Shown here one piece after another: positions 25,345-34,277 of a stretch of 64,000 nt of DNA. This DNA is from Hyphomicrobium zavarzinii ATCC 27496 (GTDB lineage Bacteria > Pseudomonadota > Alphaproteobacteria > Rhizobiales > Hyphomicrobiaceae), in contig NZ_KB911257.1 of assembly GCF_000383415.1 (NCBI RefSeq), positions 224,558-288,557 of the forward strand, read 5' to 3'. A model generated the notes under the pieces. The model was given only the letters and a program-made list of their open reading frames with translations, was not told where the DNA came from and made no database searches. Position numbers and translations under genes: made by a program. Position 1 is the first letter of the stretch; each line of letters begins with the position of its first letter.

Positions 25345-26324
25345 GGATGCGGCTCCTTGCGAAAGACGCAGCGGAAGCCGACGTGGCTTGTGGAGGTATC
25401 GATCGGCTCAGGGTGGCGCGCGGCCGGGCGGTAGCGGCGGCAATAGTTGGGCGCACAGAGATGCGATCCTCCTTTGAGGACCTTCCGGGGGATGCGGATC
25501 TCGGGCTGGCAGGGATCGTAGCTCGCGTCTTCGCGCGGCCCGCGCGGGTTCTCGGGTATGCAGCACGCCTTCGGCGCATCGGCCGGGTGTCTCGGCGCAT
25601 ACCAATCGGTCGTCCATTCCCAGACGTTGCCGATCATGTCGTAAACGCCGTATCCGTTCGGCGGAAAGGTTTTCACGGGCGAGGTGCGCTCGAAGCCATC
25701 GAGCTTCAGGTTCTCCTGCGGGAAGCTCCCCTGCCAGGTGTTCGCCATATGGCGGCCCTCCGGGTTGAGCTCATCGCCCCAGGCAAACTCCGCGCCTTCC
25801 AATCCGCCACGCGCGGCAAACTCCCATTCCGCCTCGGTGGGCAGCTGCTTGCCGGCCCACCTGGCATAGGCTTCGGCGTCCCGGTAGGCGATGTGCACCG
25901 CCGGATGATCGTCGAGCCCCTTGATCCAGCTTCCGCGGCCGTGGGGATGGCGCCAGCTCGCCCCGAAGCGGAACTCCCACCACCGGGCCCATTCGCGCAG
26001 ATCCACCGCTCCAGGCGGTGGCCGGAAGACGAGAGAGCCAGCTCGGAGCATATGAGGAAGTGCGCCAGGATAGTCCTCCGCCTTAGGGGCGATCTCGGCG
26101 AACGTGATGTAGCCCGTCTCTTCGACGAACCGGCGGAACTGGGCGTTTGTGACCGGAGTGGCGTCGATCCAGAACTCGCCGACGCTCACGCGATGGACCG
26201 GGGCTTCCTCGGGATAGTGCTTGTCCGATCCCATCAGGAAGGTGCCCCCCGGGATCAGCACCATGCTGCTCAGCGCATCGGCTTCCGGAGCACGCACTCT
26301 TTCGATGGGCTGTAGCTTGGCCAT
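25341..26324 (-). CDS. Formylglycine-generating enzyme family protein (sulfatase maturase)
   Basis: FGE/SUMF1-type enzyme of 327 aa that converts the active-site Cys of sulfatases to formylglycine with oxygen. The fold is seen from MVLIPGGTFLMGSD (near residue 21) to VGFRCVFRKE. The two catalytic cysteines are present as C290 and C295 in GGSHLCAPNYCRRYR, the same spacing as in aerobic FGE. LPTEAEWEFAARGG and GNVWEWTTDWY are typical. ATG 26324 (MAKLQPIERV) is preferred over 26372. Its natural client is almost surely the sulfatase two genes downstream. First gene of the long minus-strand array. Confidence 0.93.
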   Translation of the reverse strand: MAKLQPIERVRAPEADALSSMVLIPGGTFLMGSDKHYPEEAPVHRVSVGEFWIDATPVTNAQFRRFVEETGYITFAEIAPKAEDYPGALPHMLRAGSLVFRPPPGAVDLREWARWWEFRFGASWRHPHGRGSWIKGLDDHPAVHIAYRDAEAYARWAGKQLPTEAEWEFAARGGLEGAEFAWGDELNPEGRHMANTWQGSFPQENLKLDGFERTSPVKTFPPNGYGVYDMIGNVWEWTTDWYAPRHPADAPKACCIPENPRGPREDASYDPCQPEIRIPRKVLKGGSHLCAPNYCRRYRPAARHPEPIDTSTSHVGFRCVFRKEPHP

Positions 26325-26510
26325 AGGAATCAACCCCGGTCGAATGCACCGAAACGCAAATTCCCCGCTCAAGCGCTGCCACTGACATGGCAGATCGTGA
26401 CGATCCTCAGTACACCAAAACGTATACGTCCCAAATGGAACGTTATGCCTGTATTAAAATAGTATTTATGCTCATTTCCGCTTCTTCACCTCGCACGTAG
26501 CGAGATCTCC

Positions 26511-26603
26511 TCAGGAGAAACGGACCAGAAAATTCACTCCCACGGCGGCAACAAAAAACACCAGGGCGCAAACGAATGAAACGGCAAACGACTTAGACAG
26601 CAT
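26511..26603 (-). CDS. Very small membrane protein candidate (30 aa)
   Basis: A GGAGGT ribosome-binding site stands seven bases before ATG 26603. The product MLSKSFAVSFVCALVFF... is almost entirely one hydrophobic helix ending VNFLVRFS. It lies 187 bp before the maturase start on the same strand. The start site is convincing; whether the peptide is made cannot be told. A longer frame from 26771 exists but lacks a good start. Confidence 0.38.
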   Translation of the reverse strand: MLSKSFAVSFVCALVFFVAAVGVNFLVRFS

Positions 26604-27232
26604 CACACACACCTCCGCTTCCACTGCGGACAACTCCGCGGCGGCGACATTGGGAAGGCTCATGACTTCCGCGCTCGATCCGTCGCTAAGGGGGAGCCGG
26701 CAAAAGCTCCGCGATGCGGCACACCGACAGGTGAGAGGCCGGATAAAAGGAAATTGCTCGTTGAAGCGCACCCGGCCGTGTTCGCGAGATGCGAAAACGC
26801 GGACCTAAACCGGTCCCCGGGCAAACGCCGTTCGAAAAGTTATTAACAGCGCACATGTCCAGCCTCGAGCTGGTTATGTAGCTGCGACCCCATCAAACCG
26901 TATGAAAGTTTGCCCGCAAACAATAGCGAGTCAACATTTTTTCTTCATTGCAGTGCGATATTCGCCTGCCACCAAAATAAAGCGCATTTAGTAAACGACG
27001 GCGGATTGAGTTTGGCTTGTTGCCCTCCCGCAACCGAAACACGGCGAAAATCGCATATGGATATTGTTTGAATTCGTTTCCCCATTGGCTCATTCGAACC
27101 CGACCGCGTTTCCGTCTCAAGCACGCAGATCCGATTTTCAGTTGAAACCGCGAATTCTCTGTACAGCGTTTTCCATCGAGGCGACGGCACCGTCTTACGG
27201 TGTCTAACAAGCCGGCATTCTGGAGCACGCCA
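26604..27232. other. Intergenic region, lower GC, no convincing gene
   Basis: The stretch is more AT-rich than its surroundings. A 143-codon minus-strand frame (26893-27324) overlaps the start of the next gene and has no family signal. The region probably holds promoters for the small peptide (minus) and for the outer-membrane protein (plus), but no clear -35/-10 pair was identified. Confidence 0.4.
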
Positions 27233-28255
27233 ATGACCCTTCGAACGAAGCTCCTCGCGCTCACGGCTATTGCGGCCGCCGCCATGCAGACCGGCGGGGA
27301 AGCGCGCTCGGCTGAAAATGCCACTGGCTTCTATCTCCTCGGCAGCAAAACGGCGATGGGGGGCTATGTGCCGCCACCTGGCACCTACCTTACGGACATC
27401 AACTACTACTATTCCGGCGAAGCGGGCGGTGCGGCCGCAGTCGGCATCGCGTTACGGCAGACCGGTGCGCTTCTCAATATTGAAGCCAACGTGCACATCG
27501 ACGCCGACGCCTATATCAACGCGCCTTTCGCGCTTTGGATCGCGCCCGAGAAAGTTGCCGGAGGAAACGTCGGCTTCGGCGTCATGGTCCCGGTGGGGCG
27601 GAAGGCGGTGGATGTCGGCATCGACACCCTGTTGCAGGTCACGCTTCCCAGCGGGCGCGTGCTGGATGCGGACCGCCACTTCGATCTCGACGACGCTTCG
27701 ACGAAATTCGGCGACCCTGTCCTCAATGCGCTGATCGGCTGGCATCAGGGCAACTGGCATTGGACAGTCGGCGCCTTGCTCAACGTGCCGATCGGACCGT
27801 GGGAATCCGACAGCATCAGCAATCTGTCCTTCAATCGCTGGGCGCTCGATACGACGGCGGCGATCACTTGGCTCGATCCGGGAAAGGGAACCGAAATCTC
27901 CGTCGCAGCCGGTTTCACGTTCAACGGCGAAAACCCCGACACCGACTACAAGACCGGCACGGAATTCCACGTCGAATGGGCGCTGATGCAGCACCTTTCG
28001 AAAACATCCTCGATCGGCATCGGCGGCTATCACTATCAGCAGGTGACGGGAGACAGCGGCTCGGGCGCGCGGCTCGGCGATTTCGAAGGGCGCGTGACAG
28101 CGATTGGTCCCGTTCTCAACCACACCTTCACGTGCGGGAAGATCCCCATTTCAACCCAGCTCGAATGGATGCACGAGTTCGATGCCGAGAACCGGGCTGA
28201 AGGGGACAGCGCGTTCCTCAACGTCACAATACCGCTTTCAGTTGCGGGACCATGA
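27233..28255 (+). CDS. Outer-membrane transporter-like protein, phenol MetA-pathway family
   Basis: Beta-barrel candidate of 340 aa in the SphA/phenol_MetA_deg family. A signal peptide ends near ARSAEN. Family features are GTYLTDINYYYSGEAGG, ALWIAPEKVAGGNVGFGVMV, DPVLNALIGWHQGNWHWTVG, and SIGIGGYHYQQVTGDSGSGA. Members are found in aromatic-degradation clusters and may import hydrophobic substrates, but no such genes are adjacent. The ATG at 27233 is used. Confidence 0.85.
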   Translation: MTLRTKLLALTAIAAAAMQTGGEARSAENATGFYLLGSKTAMGGYVPPPGTYLTDINYYYSGEAGGAAAVGIALRQTGALLNIEANVHIDADAYINAPFALWIAPEKVAGGNVGFGVMVPVGRKAVDVGIDTLLQVTLPSGRVLDADRHFDLDDASTKFGDPVLNALIGWHQGNWHWTVGALLNVPIGPWESDSISNLSFNRWALDTTAAITWLDPGKGTEISVAAGFTFNGENPDTDYKTGTEFHVEWALMQHLSKTSSIGIGGYHYQQVTGDSGSGARLGDFEGRVTAIGPVLNHTFTCGKIPISTQLEWMHEFDAENRAEGDSAFLNVTIPLSVAGP

Positions 28256-28437
28256 CGAGCGCATCTGCCTTGCGCCGCGATCAGAGCCGGCCCATCGCGG
28301 GCGGGCGGGAGTTTTCCAGGCGACGCTAGTCCGAAAGCCGCGAACAAGCTTCCTTGCATTCTGCCATTGCCTTAGGTCATCTTTCCTGTAACGGAACGAC
28401 AGGATCCAGAGGCACCGGTATACCCGTGTTGCAGCCC

Positions 28438-29721
28438 ATGAGCCGCCATTCGCTGGTGCTGTTCGGCGAGGATTTGCCCGCCCTCCCACTCGCTCGACTG
28501 GAAGCGAGCGGCGCCGCGGCCGCGTTGCTGGTCGATGTCGGGGCGGGGCGCATCGTGGCGTCCAACACAAAGGGCGCGGCAATGCTCGGGCTGGCAGAAG
28601 GCGCCGCGTCCGCGTCGTGGCTCGATGCGTCGATGCCCGCGCTCATCCGGCTGCGCCGTCTCGCCGCGAGATCCGCATCGACACGCACGGCGGCCATCGC
28701 CGAAGTCCTTTCTTTCTGGACCTCACGGGGCACGGTCAGCGTGACTTGCCACGTAGAGATCTCGCACAGCGGCGGCCAAACGCTGGCGACACTTATCGCG
28801 CAGCCGGACAGCGGCGCGCACGCTTACGCCTCCATGGCAGAGCCTCCCTCGCTCTTCGCTGAGGACGATGCGGCCAAACTCAAGGAGATCGCGCGGCGCA
28901 TTCGGGAGGGACAAGCGCAAGGCCCCGCCAGACGCAAGCCTCGGCCGGATCCTGCTTCCGCCTCGGACGGCCCCACCTCTTCCGAGATGCGTGAGCTCGC
29001 CCCAACGCTGCGTGCCAACCTCGCCCACGAGCTCAAGACGCCGCTCAGCGCCATTGCTGCCGCAGCAGAGATCATGAAGGACCAGCGCTTCGGCCCGCTC
29101 GGGGCGGATCGTTACGTCGGCTACGCCAGCGACATCTACGGCAGCGCGCAGCACGTGCTGGGGGTGATCGAACGGATGCTCGCGGAGGGACGCGGCGCGG
29201 ATCCGCTCGTGCTGACAAGGGATCTCGATTTCGCTGAGATCGATGCCGGTGCTTTGCTCGAAGCCTCGGTGTCGCAAATGGCGCCCCTCGCCGCGCAAGC
29301 CGAGATCACGCTGACGCTCGATCTCGCGCCCCGGCTGCCGCACGTGGTCGCCGATGCGACGAGCCTGCGCCAGATCATCTTCAACCTGCTGACCAACGCC
29401 CTCAAGTTCACCGGCCGCGGTGGACGGGTCACGGCTGGCGCGCACTACGACATCGACGGACCGCTGACGCTGGTCATTAAGGACACCGGTCCCGGCATGA
29501 GCCGGCCCGAGATCGATCGCGTCCTGAGGCCGGCTGCAGGCGGGCCCGCAGTGAAGCCCGAGGCTCCCCTCCTTTCCTCGCGGACGGGGCTGGGGCTCGG
29601 CCTTCCGATCGTTCAGGCGCTCGCCGAGGCGAATGGGGCGGAGTTGCGGATCGAGAGCACGCCTGGAAGCGGCACTTCGGCCTCGATCGTCTTCCGGAAG
29701 GAACGCATCGTACCGGTCTGA
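28438..29721 (+). CDS. Sensor histidine kinase, orphan
   Basis: Kinase of 427 aa without membrane segments, so probably cytoplasmic. The first 150 residues look PAS-like (LLVDVGAGRIVASNTKGAAM). HisKA has the phospho-acceptor His197 in ANLAHELKTPLSAI. HATPase_c has the N box QIIFNLLTNALKF, the G1 box DTGPGM and the G2 box GLGLGLPI. No response regulator lies nearby. The signal is unknown. An upstream in-frame start at 28354 would add 28 residues with no family support. Confidence 0.88.
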   Translation: MSRHSLVLFGEDLPALPLARLEASGAAAALLVDVGAGRIVASNTKGAAMLGLAEGAASASWLDASMPALIRLRRLAARSASTRTAAIAEVLSFWTSRGTVSVTCHVEISHSGGQTLATLIAQPDSGAHAYASMAEPPSLFAEDDAAKLKEIARRIREGQAQGPARRKPRPDPASASDGPTSSEMRELAPTLRANLAHELKTPLSAIAAAAEIMKDQRFGPLGADRYVGYASDIYGSAQHVLGVIERMLAEGRGADPLVLTRDLDFAEIDAGALLEASVSQMAPLAAQAEITLTLDLAPRLPHVVADATSLRQIIFNLLTNALKFTGRGGRVTAGAHYDIDGPLTLVIKDTGPGMSRPEIDRVLRPAAGGPAVKPEAPLLSSRTGLGLGLPIVQALAEANGAELRIESTPGSGTSASIVFRKERIVPV

Positions 29722-29791
29722 TCAGGGGCTCGCTCGTCGAGGACCCTGCGTTGATCTCCCTCGGGCAGCCGGTGGCCGCGCTCCGCCAACC

Positions 29792-29806
29792 TTAGACATG
29801 TTCTAA
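29792..29806. promoter_or_regulatory. Candidate Irr-box (iron control element) before fbpA
   Basis: TTAGACATGTTCTAA is an interrupted palindrome with TTAGA/TCTAA arms, close to the TTAGAA-N-TTCTAA type site recognised by the iron regulator Irr in Rhizobiales. It is 160 bp before the ferric-iron binding-protein gene. Assignment rests on resemblance and position. Confidence 0.5.
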
Positions 29807-29965
29807 CTTGTTTCCATCGTCGCACATTTGTTGACTTTCTTGACGCACTTCTCGGTCACTGCTCTATGGACGGCTCGGCTTCGAGGCCCATCGCGAAGCG
29901 AGCCATCGCCTCCTGATGGGAAGCCGATAGCGGGACCTTGACCCCGATTATTGGAGAGTTAACTG

Positions 29966-31024
29966 ATGTTTCTCTTGCGACCCCGTCTTCGCGCGGCTTG
30001 CCGTGCGCTTTCGTTCCCGATCCTCGCGCTTGCAGCGCTCACCACGGCCGGCGCCGGCGCCCGTGCCGAGGAGGTCGTGAACGTCTACTCCTACCGCGAG
30101 CCCGGACTGATCGATCCGATCCTGAAGGCGTTCACCGAAAAGACCGGCATCAAAGTCAATGTCGTCTTCTCGCGCGATGGTCTCATCGAGCGCGTAACGG
30201 CAGAGGGCAAGAACAGCCCGGCCGACGTCATCCTCGTCAACGAGTCCGGCCTGCTGTTCAAGGCCAAGGATGCCGGCGTCACGCAGCCGTTCCAGTCGAA
30301 GGTGATCGACGAAGCCCTCGAGCCCAAGTTCCGCGACCCGGAGCATCATTGGTTCGCCATCACGCAACGCGCGCGCGTCGTCTACGCGTCCAAGGACCGC
30401 GTGAAGCAGGACAGCATCACGTACGAGGAGCTCGCGGACCCGAAGTGGAAGGGCAAGATCTGCATCCGCTCGGGCCAGCACACCTACAACATCGCACTGA
30501 TCGCCTCCATCATCGCGCACGACGGTGAGGAGAAGGCGGAAGCCTGGCTTACTGGACTTCGCGACAACCTCGCACGCAAGCCCGCGGGCGGCGATCGCGA
30601 AGGCGTGCGCGACGTGCAGGCAGGCCTTTGCGATCTCGCAGTCGGCAACACCTACTACATGGCTGCGATGCTGAAGAACCCCGAGCAGAAGGCATGGGCG
30701 GATGCCGTCAAGATACTGTTCCCGAACGCGGCGGACCGTGGAACGCACGTGAACGTCTCGGGCGCTGCGCTCGCAGCCCACGCGCCCAACAAGGACAACG
30801 CAATCAAGCTGTTCGAGTTCTTCCTGTCGCAGCAGGCCCAGGAGATCTACGCTGAGAACAGCGGCGAGTATCCGGTGATCGCGGGCGCCAGCGCCTCGGC
30901 TCTCGTCAAGAGCTGGGGTGACCTCAAGGCGGATCAGCTTTCGACGGCCGACCTCGCGAAGCTGCGCAAGAAGGCCTCGGAGCTGGTCGACAAGGTGCGC
31001 TTCGACGCCGGCCCCAACTCCTGA
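29966..31024 (+). CDS. fbpA: Fe(3+) ABC transporter substrate-binding protein
   Basis: Periplasmic ferric-ion receptor of 352 aa, cleaved after GARA. The mature protein starts EEVVNVYSYREPGLIDPILK, typical of the FutA/FbpA (AfuA) family. Iron-ligand tyrosines are likely in YSYRE and in GNTYYMAAML, where the double Tyr is diagnostic. It starts a two-gene unit with the permease 91 bp downstream. A candidate Irr-box upstream suggests induction under iron limitation. GGAG precedes the ATG by about 10 bases. Confidence 0.92.
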   Translation: MFLLRPRLRAACRALSFPILALAALTTAGAGARAEEVVNVYSYREPGLIDPILKAFTEKTGIKVNVVFSRDGLIERVTAEGKNSPADVILVNESGLLFKAKDAGVTQPFQSKVIDEALEPKFRDPEHHWFAITQRARVVYASKDRVKQDSITYEELADPKWKGKICIRSGQHTYNIALIASIIAHDGEEKAEAWLTGLRDNLARKPAGGDREGVRDVQAGLCDLAVGNTYYMAAMLKNPEQKAWADAVKILFPNAADRGTHVNVSGAALAAHAPNKDNAIKLFEFFLSQQAQEIYAENSGEYPVIAGASASALVKSWGDLKADQLSTADLAKLRKKASELVDKVRFDAGPNS

Positions 31025-31115
31025 TCGACGCCTGCCTTGGCACCATTACGCGAGGGCGCGCACCCTATTTGCCTGCCCTCGCACCTTCCTTGAACGACGA
31101 TCGGACTCCTAGCCG

Positions 31116-32852
31116 ATGAGCGCTCCTCCTCCCGTCTCCGCGAGCCCTCGGTCCCCCGGCGTGATCGACAGCTTCAAGCGTTTCTTCGCCGAGCGCCGCG
31201 GCACACAGTTGGCGGCAACGCCGGGCTGGAGCCTCGCCATCTCCCTGGTGCTGGCGATCGTCGTGCTTCCCATCGCCGCCGTCCTCTATATTGCGGCGAC
31301 GCCTGCCAGTAACGACTGGCCACATCTTCTCCAATCCGTGCTGCCGCACGCCCTTCAGCAGACCCTTCTGCTGGCCGCAGGCACCGGCCTGCTCACGCTG
31401 GTCATCGGCACGGGCACGGCCTGGCTCGTCACCATGTACCGCTTTCCCGGGCGCGCGCTGCTCGACCGGCTCCTAGTGCTCCCGCTCGCGATCCCAACCT
31501 ACATCGTCGCCTACTGCTACGCAGAGCTTCTCGACTACGCCGGCCCCGTGCAGTCCGCGCTGCGGGCGACATTCGGATGGACATCGCCACGCGACTACTG
31601 GTTTCCCGGCATTCGCTCGCTTGGCGGGGGCATTCTGGTGATGTCGGCTGTGCTTTATCCCTACGTCTATCTCGCCGCCCGCGCGAGCTTCATCCAGCAA
31701 TCCGTGTGTGCGCTCGAAGTTGCCCGCACGCTCGGACGCTCACCCTTGGGAACTTTCCGCGCGGTGGCGCTGCCGCTCTCGCGGCCGGCTCTTGTGGCGG
31801 GCGTGGCGCTGGTGCTGATGGAGAGCCTGAGCGATCTCGGCGCGGTTCAGCACCTCGGCATCGAGACTCTGTCGGCGGCCATCTATTCGACTTGGCTGCA
31901 GCGCTCCAACCTCGGGGGCGCCGCGCAGATCGCCACCGTCATGCTCGGGCTCATCGTGGTGCTCCTCGCCGTCGAGCGCTTCGCCCGCGGGGGCGCCAAG
32001 GTTCATCATACGACCGGACGTTACCGGGCCATTCCCTTCCAGGACATCGACGGGTGGCGCGGCTATGTGGCAGCGCTCTGCTGCTCGCTGCCGTTCATCG
32101 CGGGCTTCGTCGTGCCGTTCGCCTTACTCTTGCGCTTCGCGCTCGGGCATGCCGGCGTCGCCATCGAGGGCGGCTACCTGCGCGCGACGTGGAACAGCTT
32201 CTTCCTCGCCACCCTGGCCGCAGCCGCAACGGTAACGCTCGCGCTTCTCATCAGTTACGGGCCGCGCGTCGCGCGCAACACCATCTCGCGCCTCGGCGCG
32301 CGCATCGCGGGCTTCGGCTACGCCCTCCCGGGAACCGTGCTCGCCATTGGCGTGCTGATCCCGCTCGCCGCGCTCGACAACAGCATCGACGCGCTGGCAC
32401 GCAGCCTGTTCGGCGTCTCGACGGGGCTCATCATCTCGGGGTCCGTGGTGGCGCTCGTCTATGCCTATGTCATCCGTTTTCTGGCGGTGGCGGTAGGCGG
32501 CATCGAAGCGGGGCTCGAGCGCATCTCGCCCAACCTGGATGCTGCCGCGCGCACGCTCGGGGAGAGCGCGGGCTCGGCATTGTGGCGCATCCATCTTCCG
32601 CTACTGGTGCCCGCACTCGGGGCTGCCGCGCTTCTCGTGTTCGTCGACGCCCTCAAGGAATTGCCCGCGACGCTGCTGCTGCGTCCTTTCAACTTCGAAA
32701 CGCTGGCCACGCATGTGTATGCCTTTGCCGCGCTCGAGCAGATCGAAAGCGGCGCGCTCGGAGCGCTGACGATCGTGCTGACGGGCCTCGTTCCCCTGAT
32801 CGTGCTTCACCACGCCATCGCGAGCGGACGGGCGGGCGGCAGCGGCTCCTGA
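31116..32852 (+). CDS. fbpB: Fe(3+) ABC transporter permease
   Basis: Inner-membrane permease of 578 aa formed by two fused permease halves, about twelve helices. Each half carries an EAA-type loop: LEVARTLGRSPLGTFRAVAL in the first and DAAARTLGESAGSALWRIHL in the second. It works with FbpA. The ATPase subunit FbpC, commonly the next gene, is absent: a terminator follows directly. The ATPase must be encoded elsewhere or shared with another importer. Confidence 0.92.
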   Translation: MSAPPPVSASPRSPGVIDSFKRFFAERRGTQLAATPGWSLAISLVLAIVVLPIAAVLYIAATPASNDWPHLLQSVLPHALQQTLLLAAGTGLLTLVIGTGTAWLVTMYRFPGRALLDRLLVLPLAIPTYIVAYCYAELLDYAGPVQSALRATFGWTSPRDYWFPGIRSLGGGILVMSAVLYPYVYLAARASFIQQSVCALEVARTLGRSPLGTFRAVALPLSRPALVAGVALVLMESLSDLGAVQHLGIETLSAAIYSTWLQRSNLGGAAQIATVMLGLIVVLLAVERFARGGAKVHHTTGRYRAIPFQDIDGWRGYVAALCCSLPFIAGFVVPFALLLRFALGHAGVAIEGGYLRATWNSFFLATLAAAATVTLALLISYGPRVARNTISRLGARIAGFGYALPGTVLAIGVLIPLAALDNSIDALARSLFGVSTGLIISGSVVALVYAYVIRFLAVAVGGIEAGLERISPNLDAAARTLGESAGSALWRIHLPLLVPALGAAALLVFVDALKELPATLLLRPFNFETLATHVYAFAALEQIESGALGALTIVLTGLVPLIVLHHAIASGRAGGSGS

Positions 32853-32872
32853 CGCGGCGGTGACGACAGAAA

Positions 32873-32905
32873 AAGCCCCGGGATCGAGGATCCCGGGGCT
32901 TGGAT
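32873..32905. terminator. Bidirectional terminator between fbpB and yceI
   Basis: Perfect 13-bp arms AAGCCCCGGGATC (32873-32885) and GATCCCGGGGCTT (32889-32901), loop GAG. An A-run precedes and TTGGATTTT follows, so it works in both directions between these convergent genes. Confidence 0.9.
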
Positions 32906-32929
32906 TTTGGAAGGCTCGGCAGCCTGCGG

Positions 32930-33505
32930 CTACTTCTGGATACCTTCGACCTCGAGCGTCAGCTCGACCTCCTTGGAGGCCGGCCCGAGATTGAAGTTGA
33001 TGCCGTAGTCGGCGAGCGTGAGCTTGGTGGTTCCGGTGAAGCCCGCGCGGTTGCCGCCCCACGGGTCGGCGCCGCCGCCGACATAGGCCGCATCGATCGT
33101 GACCGGCTTGGTCACGCCGCGCAGCGTGAGATCGCCGGTGATCTTGGCCTTGCCGTCTCCGGCGGGAGCGACAGACGTGCTGACGAAGGTGGCCTTCGGG
33201 AATTTCGTGACGTCGAGGAAGTCGGCGTTGCGCAGATGCTTGTCGCGCTCGGCATGATTGGAGTTCACACTCGCGGTATCGATCTCGACGCTCACCTTGG
33301 AGGTTTCCGGCGCCTTCTCGTCATAGGAGAACGTTCCCGAGAACTGATCGAAGCGGCCGACCAGCCAGCTAAATCCCAGATGCTTGATGCGGAAATTGAT
33401 CGAGGCGTGCGCGTTCTTGGTGTCGATCGTGTAGTCGGCCGCCGTAGCCTGTCCGGGCAGCAGGAGAGCCGCCATCATTGCCAGCGGTGCGAGACGAACC
33501 ATCAT
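32930..33505 (-). CDS. YceI family periplasmic protein
   Basis: Lipocalin-like secreted protein of 191 aa. A signal peptide ends at ATAADY. The YceI domain is clear: YTIDTKNAHASINFRIKHLG, SVEIDTASVNSNHAERDKHL and DFLDVTKFPKATFVS. Members bind long polyprenyl chains such as isoprenoid quinones. It is paired with the cytochrome b561 gene 26 bp upstream, the same pair as E. coli yceJ-yceI. AAAGGAC precedes the double ATG. A much longer frame reading back through the cytochrome gene is not coding. Confidence 0.92.
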   Translation of the reverse strand: MMVRLAPLAMMAALLLPGQATAADYTIDTKNAHASINFRIKHLGFSWLVGRFDQFSGTFSYDEKAPETSKVSVEIDTASVNSNHAERDKHLRNADFLDVTKFPKATFVSTSVAPAGDGKAKITGDLTLRGVTKPVTIDAAYVGGGADPWGGNRAGFTGTTKLTLADYGINFNLGPASKEVELTLEVEGIQK

Positions 33506-33531
33506 TGAAACTGTCCTTTCTGGTGGAAGAT

Positions 33532-34083
33532 CTAAGATTTGCGCGGACCGGACCACATGCGCGAAAGCGTGCGGTCCCGGTCGACAAAATGGTGCTTCAA
33601 GGCCCCAGCCGCGTGAGCGGCTGCAAGCGCGATCGTGAAGTAGGCGAGATAGGCGTGGACGACGCCGGCGGTATCCTCCAGCCCCTTGTTCTCGCCAGGC
33701 GAGGGCACACTGAAGAGGCCGAAGACATCGATGGGCCGGCCATCGGCGGTCGAGATCAGATACCCGCTCACCATCAGGGCGAGCAGGAGCGGATAGAACC
33801 CTCGATGCACGATGCGGGATGCCGTCTTCTCGAAGTCGGTGAAGCCCTCGTCCGACGGCTTCACGTTCGCGAGGCGCCAGCCGAACCGCACCGCGAGCGC
33901 GATGAGCAGCAGAATGCCGACGCCTTTGTGAATGCTGGGAGCCGTGTGGTAGTAGGGGCTGTAGTAGTCGAGATCGACCATCCAGAGACCGAGGCCGAAC
34001 ATGGCGAAGATAGCGATCGCCATGAGCCAATGAATTAGACGGCTCACGAGGCCGTATCCGGCCAGCGTGTCACGGATGAACAT
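33532..34083 (-). CDS. Cytochrome b561 family protein
   Basis: Di-heme inner-membrane cytochrome of 183 aa with four helices. Heme-ligand histidines are likely in LIHWLMAIAIF (first helix), SIHKGVGILLL (second), VVHAYLAYFTI and the LAAAHAAGALKHHF region. It probably passes electrons between the quinone pool and a periplasmic partner, and the adjacent YceI protein could carry a quinone. The first gene of a two-gene operon on the minus strand. Confidence 0.9.
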   Translation of the reverse strand: MFIRDTLAGYGLVSRLIHWLMAIAIFAMFGLGLWMVDLDYYSPYYHTAPSIHKGVGILLLIALAVRFGWRLANVKPSDEGFTDFEKTASRIVHRGFYPLLLALMVSGYLISTADGRPIDVFGLFSVPSPGENKGLEDTAGVVHAYLAYFTIALAAAHAAGALKHHFVDRDRTLSRMWSGPRKS

Positions 34084-34221
34084 GTCAGTCCCCTCGATCT
34101 CCCAACGCCTGCGTTAGATAAAGCGCGCAAACGCCATTTCAATGATGGGACAAACCCGGATAGGTGCGAGCAGGGAAACAATCCGGTGCGACGGCGGCGA
34201 CAGAGCGCCTCAAAAGGAAAA

Positions 34222-34248
34222 CGGCCGCGAGCAGGCTGCTCGCGGCCG
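34222..34248 (-). terminator. Terminator hairpin of the Tyr-rich protein gene
   Basis: Perfect 12-bp arms CGGCCGCGAGCA and TGCTCGCGGCCG separated by 3 bases. On the minus strand the hairpin is followed by GTTTTCCTTTT. It lies 29 bp past the stop of the Tyr-rich protein gene. Confidence 0.75.
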
Positions 34249-34277
34249 CTGATCATGATGCCCGCCGATAACGGTCC

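Noticed and set aside
26893-27324. Minus-strand 143-codon ORF in the AT-rich gap
   Set aside because: No ribosome-binding site, no family resemblance, overlaps the start and signal peptide of the plus-strand gene.
32930-34030. 366-codon frame joining the cytochrome and YceI regions
   Set aside because: The first half reads the cytochrome gene in the wrong frame; YceI starts at its signal peptide at 33505.
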